This document shows, piece after piece, positions 36,254-61,500 of a DNA stretch of 64,000 bases. A program made the translations under genes and the position numbers. This stretch comes from Corallium rubrum (Eukaryota; Cnidaria; Anthozoa; Scleralcyonacea; Coralliidae): the NCBI GenBank assembly GCA_964035015.1, contig CAXIUP010000256.1:118501-182500 (forward strand), written 5' to 3'. The first letter of the stretch is position 1, and each line of letters starts with the position of its first letter. A model generated the notes under the pieces. The model worked only from the letters and a program-made list of their open reading frames with translations. It made no database searches and was not told where the DNA came from.

Positions 36254-37956
36254 ATGGAAAATTATTTAAACAGTGACGGCGGTGCCGCCGCGCCGCCTAC
36301 CGGCACGCCTCAAGAGGGTGCGGTAGATTTTGAATTTGTTCATGCTTGCGAAATTTGCCGAAAATGTTTTAAAAGTGACCGTGGGCTTAATGCCCATAAG
36401 CGGCGTGCTCATGCCGAAGAGTACCATCGCGAAAACGTACCTGCTCCACGTGTAAAGGCTCGCTGGGATGATGAGGAACTTGTTATTCTTGCTCGTGAAG
36501 AAATTCGATTAAGTACTTTGGGTATAAAGAAGTTAAATGTCCCTTTGCAGGCGGTTTTGCCGCATCGAACAATTGACAGTATTAAAGGCGTGCGTCGTAG
36601 AGCTAACGTTAGGTATCATCGTGTACTTGACGAGTTGCGTTCTGCTGACGTATCTAACGAAAACGAAAGTGAACCGAGCAATAATAATGGTGAGGGAACT
36701 TTGAGGGATAATACATGTAATAATGGTAATGTAAATGAAATAGAACTTATTGAAGAACTTGATGAACATTATTTATGGCATGACATTGTGTGGAATGAAA
36801 TACGTGATTATGAATATTATGTTAATGTAAATGTTATAGCTGTCGTACCGGGATGCCCCACTGACGAGGTGCGTAAACTCATTGATGATGATTTTGACGC
36901 GTGGATTAATTCTTCTTCTTGCGTCTCATCAAGGAGGATACGACCACCAGTTGTTAGATCATTTGAATCTAGTTCCAAACAGAGAAAGGCCGACTTTTCT
37001 CGTGTTCAAAATTTGTTTCGGCGGAACAAATCCAGATGTGCTCAGGAAGTTTTAGCTGGCAGTTGGGCCTATGCAGGGGCGCGGCCCACTCTGTCTGAAC
37101 TTGAGCCATTTTGGAGAGATATTTTTGAACGTGAGTCGATGCCAGACAGCCGCCAACCTGAACCGATTGGTCCTATTGTGTGGGATATTGTGGCACCAAT
37201 TATGATGCCTGAGCTTGAGCGTACGATCGCTCAGATGACACCAGGTTCACCAGGTCCTGATGGGATGGTTCTCAGTCAGTTCAAACAAATGCCCAGGGAA
37301 GCCATAAGAGCTAGATTTAACCTGTGGCTTTTAGCCGGCTACTCCCCAACGAAATGTTGTATGGGAGAGACCGTGCTCATCCATAAGGATCAGAACGACA
37401 TGAGTCCTCCTAAGCATAGACCGATAACTAGGGCAGATATTGTCATAAGGTGTTATCATAAGCTCATGGCTAAACGACTTGGTTGTCTACTTCCGTTCTC
37501 CGATAGGCAAAAGGCCTTTAGGTCTGGTGATGGTTTGGCTGAGAATGTGCTGTTATTGAGTGCTATTATCGACCACCATAAGAAAAATCGTATTCCTTTG
37601 AATGTCGTCTTTATTGACATAGTGAAGGCGTTTGACTCTGTGTCGCACCAGACAATTATCTTAGCGGCACAAAGAATGGGTGTTCCACCACCGTTCTTGA
37701 GTTACTTGCGAGAATTTTATGCAAGAAGTCAAACTCGTATAAGAGTCGGCAGCGATTACAGCGCCCCCATTATAGTCCGTCAAGGGGTCAAGCAGGGTGA
37801 CCCAATGTCTGTTCACCTGTTTAATGCTGTAATCGACTGGACTTTGACAGCATTGGATCCAATGTTGGGAATAATGATCGACGGTGGTGTAGCAATTAAC
37901 CATCTTGCGTTTGCTGACGATATTGGCCTATTAACACGTACTTCTGTTGCGGCACA
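36254..37956 (+). pseudogene. R2 open reading frame, N-terminal part through RT core
   Basis: Starts ATG at 36254. Residues 31-56 form a C2H2 finger (CEICRKCFKSDRGLNAHKRR...H), followed by a Myb-like basic region (ARWDDEELVILAREEI). RT motifs: GSPGPDGMVLSQF, HRPITRADIVIRCYHK, VFIDIVKAFDSVSHQ, VRQGVKQGDPMS and catalytic HLAFADDIGLL. The frame stays open but changes identity after AAQSQ, where Penelope-like sequence begins in the same register, so the 714-residue frame is a chimaera and not one protein. Confidence 0.9.
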
Positions 37957-39480
37957 GAGTCAAAATGCCAACTTATTTGTTGGTTATGTGGAAAAACAAA
38001 TCTTTGAACAATACACTGGTTTCCTACCTGACTACTATGGTCGGTTCATTGATGATTGCTTAGGCACTGCATCATGTTCGCGCGCTGACCTGGTTTGCTT
38101 CATTAACTATGTTAATGACTTCCACCCAGCACTCCAGTTCACATGGGAGATCAGTGAGACTAGTGTGTCGTTCTTAGATATTCTCGTCTCCATTAATGGT
38201 AATAAGCTGAGCACTTCTGTCTTTTACAAGACCACTGACTCTCATAGCTACCTCCTCTTCTCCTCTCATCATCCTAAACACACCAAAACTTCCATTCCTT
38301 TCTCTCAATTTCTTCGTCTTCGCCGCCTCTGCAGTGAAGATGATGATTTCAATGCCAAATGTTTGGAAATGTTTGGAAATGAGAAACTTTTTTGTTAATC
38401 GCGGTTATCCTTCCCACCTCTTAGACACTGCCTTACACAAGGTCTCCAACATTTCCCATTCAGACACCTTAAGCGAACCTTTGGCTACCATTTCTAATGA
38501 AAAAGTACCTCTAGTTCTCACTTTTCATCCCTTCAATTTCAAAGTAAGGGACATCATTAGCCGCAATTTCGACCTCATTAAAAATGACCCAGAAACATCT
38601 TCCATTTTCTCTGAGAAACCCCTAGTATCTTTTCGGCATAGCAAAAACATCCGGGAAAACGTTGTTCACAGCTCACTGCAGCAAGCCTTGGTATCACATG
38701 TTGGCACCAGCTCTTGCTGTCGTGGTAGGTGCAACACCTGTAAATACTTAGACTCCTCAATTTCAATTTCGGCTCCAAAATGTAGGTTCAACATAACCCA
38801 CAGTTTCACTTGCACTTCCTCCAACCTCATTTACTGTATCTCTTGCAGTAAATGTCCCATGCTTTACATCGGAGAAACTGGAAGACGTTTAGGTGACAGG
38901 TTTGTTGAACACCTTCGTGATGTCAAAAAGAATGTGCCAAACAAACCTGTTGCCAGGCACTTCAACAGTGCCAACCACTCCTTTTCCAACATGAAAATCT
39001 GTGCCATTCAGCCCATTACAGGTTGTAACGATACTCGTCGTAAACAAGAAATGCGTCTCATTTACAAACTTGGTACCATTCACCCTCACGGCCTCAATGA
39101 GCGATTCTCTTTCATTTAGCTCACTCCACCACCATATTCCACACCTTTTCCTTAACCTTTTTCTGATGATTTAAATAGTAATTTATAACCTGTTTCTTTG
39201 CCTATTTACAGGTAGCTGACCCACAAATTGGGTCAGCACCTGCACACAGGCTAAAATTACATATTAATTTATTTGTTTACTTTGTTTTTATTGGCTTACA
39301 TGTGTTCACGTGATTCCCATTGTAGCTCTGCTATAAATACGCGTGACCACATGTGAGTTGTTTACTAATTTCTCCTGACGAAGGGCCTTCGCTCGAAACG
39401 TCGAGAAGATTTTTCTCTGTTTTTCAGGCCAACGTGACTTAACCCTGGTAATATTTGGATTTCAACCGTGGCCGACGCTT
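37957..39480 (+). mobile_element. 5'-truncated Penelope-like element with GIY-YIG endonuclease
   Basis: Begins mid-RT with FVGYVEKQIFEQYTG and YYGRFIDDCLG (the D-D motif), continues through SVSFLDILVSI and FYKTTDSH, then switches frame. The cause is visible: GTTTGGAAAT at 38361-38370 is duplicated at 38371-38380, shifting the frame; without the copy it continues KCLEMRNFFVNRGYP. The second frame (to 39119) contains CCRGRCNTCKY and a GIY-YIG domain (LIYCISCSKC...LYIGETGRRLGDRFVEH, ARHFN). A 3' region of about 360 bp with a hammerhead-like motif follows. No target duplication was identified at the R2 junctions. Confidence 0.9.
39371..39409 (+). ncRNA. Hammerhead-ribozyme-like motif in the Penelope-like 3' region
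   Basis: Core words CTGACGA (39375-39381) and GAAAC (39395-39399) followed by GTC, with a weak hairpin between (GGGC...GCTC) and pairing flanks TTCTC/GAGAA. Penelope-like elements are known to carry minimal hammerheads with this CTGACGA...GAAACGTC signature. Not folded computationally; activity unknown. Confidence 0.65.
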
Positions 39481-40381
39481 AGAAGCTTTGAATTGAAAAA
39501 GAGTGGTCTTTCAATTAGTGTGGGCAGAACGGGTAAATCGGCATCTATAAGAATAGACGTTGATGGGAAAAAGAAAAAGTGGGTAGTGAATCCCTATGAG
39601 CACTTGCACGTGGATGGAGAGGTCATTCCTGCTAAATCCATTAAGCAGGCGTATAAGTACTTGGGTTTGCCCTTTTCCGCCGAAGGCGCAATTCCCAAAG
39701 TTAAGGAGGCATTGCAGACTTACCTTGACAATACTTCAAGAGCACCACTAAAGCCACAACAGCGAATGTACATCTTAAAATGACATATTATACCATCATT
39801 GTACCACCAGTTGGTACTCGCTAGATCAACGGGCAAATCCTTGCGATATTTAGATGCGAAAATACGGGGAGCAGTAAAGTCTTGGCTAAAAATGCCAAAG
39901 GATACAAATAATAATTTTTTGTATGCTCCCGTTCAGGAAGGTGGACTGGGTATAGTAAATTTACAATATACTATCCCCATCTTAAAGAAATCTCGCTTGG
40001 AAAAAGCCCTGCGGTCTAGCGATCCTGCCATTAAAGCTGTCTGCTTTACCATACATGTGTAACATGTTAAGCAAGCTGTCTTTACCACTTACTATGGGCG
40101 ACACGGTGATCAGTGATAAACCCTCTTTAAAGAGGGCTTTTACCAACCAACTACATACTTCTGTGGATGGCTTCGGACTGTCCAGTTGCAGCCTGATCCC
40201 GGACATACATCGTTGGGTGACTGAACCAAGTCGCCTAATGTCCGGCGCTAATTACATCGGAGCGCTAATGATCCGGGGTAATTTAATGCCTACGGCTTCA
40301 CGGACACTTGCAGCTAGAGACAGGAATGGCGCCGACGCCATATTGGTCAATATAAATAGATCTTTGTCGATGACGTTATAA
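39481..40381 (+). pseudogene. R2 open reading frame, thumb/linker part, decayed
   Basis: Resumes with RSFELKKSGLSISVG and DGKKKKWVV, then AYKYLGLPFSAEG as in R2 after the RT core. Broken by TGA at about 39781 where CGA is expected (MYILK-stop-HIIPSLYHQ) and by a frameshift near 40055 (CFTIHV then CNMLSKLSL). The last recognisable words are GNLMPTASRTLAARDR, before which the zinc knuckle should follow. Homology ends by about 40330. Confidence 0.85.
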
Positions 40382-40559
40382 ATTAAAGTTGAAGACCGCT
40401 GCTTCAAGTTTCAGTAACTTATTCGTGGGAACCTGATTACGCGCCATATTTAAAACACCGGTATGCTTCATTGCTTTTATATTATGAATATTAATACGTT
40501 TTCCAGAGAAACTGTAGGATATAAGAGCTGGAATAGTCAAGCAGTTTATGTAAACAAGA

Positions 40560-54513
<13,954 letters not shown>

Positions 54514-54815
54514 ATCTGGATAATATATCAAAAAATCCAAAAACACTATGTAGAGTTCAAGTTGTATAATTATGCAGTAGAATTCACTTTAAAATAAACC
54601 ATCTTGATTGAAATAACTCCTGCAATTATAAAGATTAGCATTCACAACTCTTTCATATCTCATTTCCTAGCTTCTTCAGAGATTAAGATTTTTTGTCCCT
54701 GAGCCGGGCGTAGGGCCGAAGGCCCGGAGCCCGGTGAGGGTGCTAATCTCGACATGCGTGGAGTTCACTTTACACGCGTGTTCAAATGCGAATCAGTTTG
54801 AGCGATCTGAATATT

Positions 54816-54871
<56 letters not shown>

Positions 54872-55434
54872 GACGGACCATGCGCGGTGAAGATTGTAGG
54901 GCACTGGAAACAATATAGTTCTTGACAAAAAAGATTTGAAGTAATATATTCTTGACAAAAAGACTTGAGAAAGGAGTTTTGGGGATACGTACATTCATTT
55001 CAAAAGAACAGAAACAAATCAACGTCTTGACTAAAGGAAACCCGTCAAACCGAACCTCGGAAGAGGGAAAAAGATAGGAAACCAACGATGATAAAGGCCG
55101 AAAAGTTTAAGCTACGGTAAAAATATAGAGCAGTCGCTCTCAGTAATCACGAACACTTAGTAGCAAAACTGTTCGAGTTTCCCTGTTTACATCTATGACT
55201 GTTAATTTTGTTTTATATTATGACATTTTGTGTGTCCTTGAAGTCCGTTTTAAACGTATCATATCCATAATTGCATGTTTTTTCTTGCCGATGCCCGTTG
55301 TATTTTTTACCTGTGGCTGCCGTCTTATCTTCTTTTAAATAGTTTTCTTTTTGTAAAACTACTTAATATGTACGGTGGCCCACAGCGGCAACAGATATAT
55401 ATATTAAATACATCATAAATATATGTACAATACA
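54514..55434. other. No gene; GC hairpin and (TA)n tract
   Basis: GC-rich hairpin CGTAGGGCCGAAGGCCCGG at about 54709-54728 and a (TA)24/(TG)n microsatellite at 54818-54870. The rest is unremarkable AT-rich sequence. Confidence 0.6.
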
Positions 55435-56075
55435 CTGAATATATTTTCAGTACACAGATATATTTTCAGTACAGAGATATATTTTCGGTACACAGATATA
55501 TTTTCAGTACAGAGATATATATTTATATTTTCAGTACAGAGATATATATTTTCAGTACAGAGATAATATTTCCAATACAGAGATATATATTTTCAGTACA
55601 GAGATATATATTTTCAGTACAAAGATATATATTTCCAATACAGAGATATATATTTTCAGTACAGAGATATATATTTTCAGTACAGAGATATAATATTTCC
55701 AATACAGAGATATATATTTTCAGTACAGAGATATATATTTTCAGTACAAAGATAATATTTCCAATACAGAGATATATATTTTCAGTACAGAGATATATAT
55801 TTTCAGTACAGAGATATATATTTTCAGTACAAAGATATATTTCCAATACAGAGATATATATTTTCAGTACAGAGATATATATTTTCAGTACAAAGATATA
55901 TTTCCAATACAGAGATATATATTTTCAGTACAGAGATATATATTTTCAGTACAAAGATATATTTCCAATACAGAGATATATATTTTCAGTACAGAGATAT
56001 ATTTCCAATACAGAGATATATATTTTCAGTACAGAGATATATATTTTCAGTACAGATATATATTTTCAGTACTAA
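55435..56075. repeat. Minisatellite of about 20 bp, two alternating variants
   Basis: About 30 units of ATATATTTTCAGTACAGAG alternating irregularly with ATATTTCCAATACAGAG. Ends 80 bp before the start codon of the integrase gene. Confidence 0.96.
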
Positions 56076-56156
56076 ACTACTAATATACATATACTATGGG
56101 TATTTCCCAGGCTCTGTAAGGCTTTAAAACTCGGTCACATATGTCTGTCATCCAAC

Positions 56157-57326
56157 ATGGCTACCTCAACGACCTCGTTTGATTTAGATTCTATGGAAGA
56201 TGAACGAAGTTTGATAGAGTACTATTTTTCGAGAGGATATCAGTATAAAAGCATTGTCGATTTCTTGTCTAAACGACATGGAATCAACATTTCTGAACGA
56301 ATGCTGCGAAATCGTTTGAAGGAATATGGTCTCCAAAGGAGATCTCCCGACTTTGATATCAATGAGATACGTCGAGTTATACAAGATAAGTTAAACGGCC
56401 CAAGTAGTATGGGAGGATACCGTTCGATGTGGCATGCTCTTAGAACGGAGGGACATCAAATTCCAAGGCGTATTGTTGAAGAGTTGATGAGAGAACTCGA
56501 TCCAGATGGTTGTGAAGCCAGGCGTGGAAAACGTTTGCGTAGAAGAACCTACAGAGTGCCGGGCCCTAATTTCTGCTGGCATACGGACGGCTACGATAAG
56601 TTAAAGCCATACGGCTTTCCCATACATGGGTGTATCGATGGGTGGAGTCGAAAAATTATATGGTTGCGCGTCGCGAGATCCAATAACAAACCCGAGATCC
56701 CGGCATCATTTTACCTACAAAGTGTTGAGGCATATGGCTGTCCGGTGAAATTGCGTAGCGACTGCGGTACTGAGAATGGCATTATGGCCGCAATGCAGTG
56801 CGAGTTTCGTTCAAGTGGTGATGCTCATTTTTACGGCACATCGCCTGCTAACCAGAGGATCGAATGTTGGTGGTCTCACTTCAGAAAAAACCGTTCTACC
56901 TGGTGGATTAATTTCTTCAAGGATCTGTGTGAAAGGAATCTCTTCAATCCAGATAATGATCTTGAAAAGGAGTGCCTTTGGGTCTGCTTTTCGGATGTCA
57001 TTCAGAACGACCTCGACTTTGTAAAGGAGCAGTGGAACACCCATCGAATCCGGGATTCCAAACACGACACAATTCCTGGCATACCTGATGAGTTGTACTA
57101 TTTTCCAGAGAAGAAAGAAGGTGTCGAGAATTTAAGTCTTCCAATTCCCACTCAACAAATCCAGTTTGTAAAGGAGAATCTTTTACAATTTGATGAAGAT
57201 GAAAATATAATGCAGGAGTATTTCAAATATATTTTCGAAAACAGTGAACTTCAACAACCAAATAATTGGGAAGAGGCTGAACAATTGTATTTCACACTCA
57301 TGGCAATTGCTAATGGCACGGAATGA
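56157..57326 (+). CDS. Intronless DDE integrase-core protein, 389 aa
   Basis: Single-exon gene. An N-terminal helix-turn-helix-like region (about 18-60: EYYFSRGYQYKSIVDFLSKR, ERMLRNRLKEYGL) precedes the integrase core. The triad is D144 (CWHTDGYDKL), D202 (LRSDCGTEN) and E236 (NQRIECWWS), spacing D-57-D-33-E, near the usual DD35E pattern. IHGCIDGWSRKI and EQWNTHRIR are family words shared with the gene at 1729-4133, where the corresponding coding sequence has introns. No stop or frameshift, start ATG in good context (ACATGG). Its tail faces the HECT-type gene at 58530-63578. Probably a transposase or a domesticated relative; transposon termini were not found. Confidence 0.9.
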   Translation: MATSTTSFDLDSMEDERSLIEYYFSRGYQYKSIVDFLSKRHGINISERMLRNRLKEYGLQRRSPDFDINEIRRVIQDKLNGPSSMGGYRSMWHALRTEGHQIPRRIVEELMRELDPDGCEARRGKRLRRRTYRVPGPNFCWHTDGYDKLKPYGFPIHGCIDGWSRKIIWLRVARSNNKPEIPASFYLQSVEAYGCPVKLRSDCGTENGIMAAMQCEFRSSGDAHFYGTSPANQRIECWWSHFRKNRSTWWINFFKDLCERNLFNPDNDLEKECLWVCFSDVIQNDLDFVKEQWNTHRIRDSKHDTIPGIPDELYYFPEKKEGVENLSLPIPTQQIQFVKENLLQFDEDENIMQEYFKYIFENSELQQPNNWEEAEQLYFTLMAIANGTE

Positions 57327-57470
57327 CTTACAATAGAACTTGGTACATGTACTTTTTGAAAAAACGTTTTTGGCAAATCACAATAAATCTGAAACTTAGA
57401 ACTTATTTTTGTAGTTATAATACGTTAACACGCTATTACCTTGTATTATTTCATATTTGCAACATTTCAC

Positions 57471-57641
57471 TAAGGCCTGGTTTCCATATAGCCGAAGAGC
57501 TGGTGGAGCTGCTGGAGGAGTGATGGTCCAATCAGACAGTGCTGAATTGGCCAGCAATAAAAAGCCATATGTGATTGGATCATCGCCCCTTGCCGCAGCC
57601 ATGTCACTGGCTCTTACAGCTATATGGAAACCAGGCTTAAG
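57471..57641. mobile_element. MITE with TAA target duplication, PIF/Harbinger-like
   Basis: TAA then GGCCTGGTTTCCATATAG, mirrored by CTATATGGAAACCAGGCT then TAA. About 165 bp, non-coding. The TWA-type 3-bp duplication suggests PIF/Harbinger. Confidence 0.75.
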
Positions 57642-58529
57642 TCTAAATGAAGTGCTAGCCACTGCAGGTGCACAAAGCTAGGGGAAATTGTGGACTCTCA
57701 AAGTCTCTGAATAATTTTCTGCATAATTTGAGGGCATTTTAGGAAAAGGTGTGAAAAAAGATTTGAGGGCATTTTAGGAAAAACAGTGAAAAAGCCCTGG
57801 CTTTGAGCTACTATAAGCACATGTTTTGATCTACCAACGACTCACTTTGGGTAGAAGACAATGATACATTAACCTTCTTTTTTTTAACAAATTTATTTGG
57901 ATCATATATATTTAACAAGAATAGAACATTAATAGTATTACATAACAAGATGACGAAAGACATGCAGTATAAAAATGTAATAATAAGATCCAAAAGGGGA
58001 AGGGTGCGAACGGGACTCTAAGGCCCATGCAAGGCACCCACCCAAATAAATTTAAAAAGTCTACAAAAAATTAGATATGGAAGGAAGAAGTGAATGACAA
58101 AGTAAATCAACGAGTGATCAATGAGTGAGCGACCGAGTGAGTGGGTGGGTGAGTGACTATAGTGAGAGTGAGTGAATGTGAGTGAGAAACACTGATGTTA
58201 CTTTACTTACTTTACTTACTTTACTTACTTTACTTCAACACTGATGTTAACCTAACTTTAAAAGTTAGGTCCTCCAAAAGCATCCCATTTGAAATTGGAC
58301 CAACAGGTAGCTACAGCCTATAGTCATGCTATATATATATATACTCAGTGCAAGAAACAGTTTTTTTTAAACTTCAGTTTTTAACAAGATAAGTTGTTAA
58401 AGAAATGGATACAGCTGTATTACTTTGTCATTTGTCTACAACAAATAATACAATGGAAAAATTTAAACCAAGATTTTTTTTAATGTGTACACAAAAGGTT
58501 GAATTAAATATATATGTTGCTATAAATGT
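57642..58529. other. Intergenic; minor simple repeats
   Basis: A 22-bp direct repeat (GATTTGAGGGCATTTTAGGA, near 57725 and 57760), GAGT-rich stretch 58095-58185 and (TTAC)n at 58199-58236. No gene seen. Confidence 0.6.
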
Positions 58530-61500
58530 TCAATTAAGCAAGATTTCTGGTGAGCTTATTATTCCAGTCATCATTTCATCCTTGAACTCTTTGAAATCCC
58601 CATAGTTAGCAACAGGCAACAAAATGGTAGGGCCGCATGTTCGTGCTTGAGGCAACTTTGACTCTCGTGATGGTGCTGTTCCTGTTGTTGATGGCAGATC
58701 AGATTCTATAAACATTATCATCGGAGAGTTATTTACTCCCCATCCAAGCATCGGTTTTTCCTCGGAACCACTTGCAAAGCGTAGTATATCTTTCGGCTTG
58801 ACTGTGGAATCTGGCTCTATGACAAAAATTATGTACATATATTCAAGTGACGCCAAATTACAGAATATGTCTTGGATGAAAAAAACTGTTCACAAGATAA
58901 TATGTATTTATTAAACTGTAACATAGGATAATTTATTAAACTTTAACACAGGATTGACCAGCTCTAACCTGAAGTGCTCCTGACAAAAGACATCCACATT
59001 TCATACACATCTTCTTCTTTCTCTCTTCTATTGCTTCCAATTTCACTGAACTGTGGCAAGAAGGTCGTGATTATGTAGTCAGCAGAAACATCTTTGTGCA
59101 GACCATCACCATGTACAAACACAGAGCGGAATGATGACACATTCATCCTGATTAGTTCCAACAGTTTATAATGTGACAAGCCTTGGCAGAATTCTTCCAG
59201 TTCATTTCTACATAAAGGAATATAATTCAAAACCCAATAATAAATATTTAGAGATCAATTTGAATGACAAAGTGCATCAAAGGGCATGGCAACCAGAACA
59301 AGGTTCAAAACAAGCAGAATCATGGGGTGCCAGGCCTCTTGCCATAGTACTAGCATAGGTAGCCCAATAATTCAGTCATGACACGAGTAGTATCACCTAC
59401 TGTCTGTCGTATTATATAATATTAAGTATATTACATACGACAGACAGTCACATGATACTACTCGCGTCATGACTGAATTCTTGGGCTGCCTATGGTACTA
59501 GCTGGGATCACAGAACAGTAATACAACCAGAAGTCCAACTCGCGTGAACATAGGTGCATTTTGTCTGCGCATGCGTGAGATTGGCAAAAACAAGATGGCG
59601 GCAACAAACCAGTCTAGATTGAAAAGTCTCTTTGCTAGTGTCCTAAACTAAAAAAAGTGGGACGAAGGAATATTTGGGATATCGTTGTACATCATATCGT
59701 AATTTTTTCATAAATCGCAGAATGTTAAGAACTTGGAATGCCCTTCATTATTACTGTAAATATCCAATTGAGGTACATGTTTAAATTTGGCAGTTTGCAA
59801 ATTTTTACAACTAATCAAACATTTGAAAATTACTAGATACATAATAAGGACACTTATATATAATTTTGGTGAGGTTTCTAGGAGTAGATTTTGAGAAAAT
59901 ATATTTTAAAAAAAATATTATTCTATGTTTCTCAAAACCTACTCCTAGAAACCTCACCAAAATTATATATAAGTGTCCTTATTACGTATCAAGTAATTTT
60001 CAAATGTTTGATTAGTTTGTCAAATGTTTGAAAAATTTGCAAACTGCCAAATTTAAACATGTACCTTAATTGCATATTTACAGTAATAATGAAGGGCATT
60101 CCAAGTTCTTAACATTCTGCGATTTATGAAAAAATTACGATATGATGTACAACGATATCCCAAATATTACTTGGTAATGCTTTTTTTAGTTTCGGACACT
60201 AGCAAAGAGACTTTTTAATCTAGACTGTTTTGTTGCCACCATCTTGTTTTTGCCAATCTCGCTCATGCGCAGACAAAATGCACCTATGTTACTCGCGTGA
60301 AAACTTGTCCGCATTTCATCAACGCACATGCGCGATATATTTACACCCGACGCCACTCCAAGCAATCCTGGCAAGTTCCCGACGCCATCCTACGCAATCC
60401 TGGAAAGTTCCCCCGGCAGTTTTGACCTTCCTGCCGGGGAAACTTGCCAGGATTGCGTAGAATGGCGATGAATGAAGATGCGCGACGCGACATGCGCGAG
60501 GACATAAACTTGAAAGGTTCCGACGTGAGTTGGACCTCTGGTTGTATTACTACTCTGTGCTGGGGTGCCTCATAGTGGCTCACGGCCCATAATATTTTGT
60601 CCGTCCAGTACAGATTGATTTCATCATGCCAAAACAGTATATTTATTGAGACAGAGATTCCAGGTGGAAAACACAATTTAGTTAAAAATATCAGCTATAT
60701 TGGTTAGTTTATTAAAGCCCTGCATACACTAGAGAAAATTTCCGAAACAAGTTACCGAAACACGGTTTCAGAAACAAAAGTTTCCAGTGTATGTTGAAAA
60801 GTTTCCGAAACTTTGTTTCTGAAACAAAGTTTCTCTGATTAGAACACTGTTCTATTTTTTGAAACTGTAATGTTACCCCAACACTTACTAGAATCTAATC
60901 AAACTTTATTCACATATGCGGGAGTATTTATACTTACAGGCTCATATATTATTCAGAACTCATCCAAGCATTCAATAACACCACAGAAACATTTAAAGTT
61001 TCGGAAACTTGTTTCGGCAACTTGTTTCAGAAACTTGTTTCGGAAAATTGTTTTGGAAACTTGTTTCAGTGTATGCCAGGCTTAAGAATTGCCAATGAAG
61101 CTACAACAAACATTGTAGTCTACAAGTAAAGTGCACTTTAAGTGCAGTACACCCTTGTTCATTGATATACACGTAGGTAACACACTTCATTTCAAATTTA
61201 TTGTAATTATAATTACTGTACAGTACCTGCATTTACCAACCACCAAATACTTAATGACATTATCCACAATAGATTTGATATCTTTCAATTTGAACGACAA
61301 GTTCTGGTAGCCTGCTTCAAGCATAAGCTCGGTGACCGCTTCTTCCTGTATTACCTTGGAAAGGACCATTTGGTTATCAATTTCCAGGAGCTACAACAAA
61401 ATAAATTCAACACGTTAATACAGTGCTGTAAAATAGACTGCACATGTATTCGAGTGGCCTGGTAGCCATGCAGGCTTCGCCTTGGACTAGCCATTGTGCC

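Larger units (their letters stand above)
36145..40381 (+). mobile_element. R2 non-LTR retrotransposon, interrupted by a Penelope-like element and 3'-truncated
   Basis: R2 parts are 36145-37956 and about 39480-40381. It begins at the 28S R2 site with the ribozyme, a short leader and one large reading frame. The 3' part lacks the CCHC finger and restriction-like endonuclease expected after the RT, and no 28S 3' flank (TAGCCAAATGCC) follows. Loss of the 3' end with the 5' end intact is opposite to normal target-primed truncation, so a later DNA deletion or rearrangement is likely. Confidence 0.9.

Noticed and set aside
36254-38398. A single 714-residue dual-RT protein
   Set aside because: The first part is R2 and the last part Penelope-like; R2 sequence resumes after 39480, so this is an insertion chimaera.
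55435-56075. CRISPR-like regular repeat
   Set aside because: Units are contiguous with no unique spacers, and the genome is eukaryotic.
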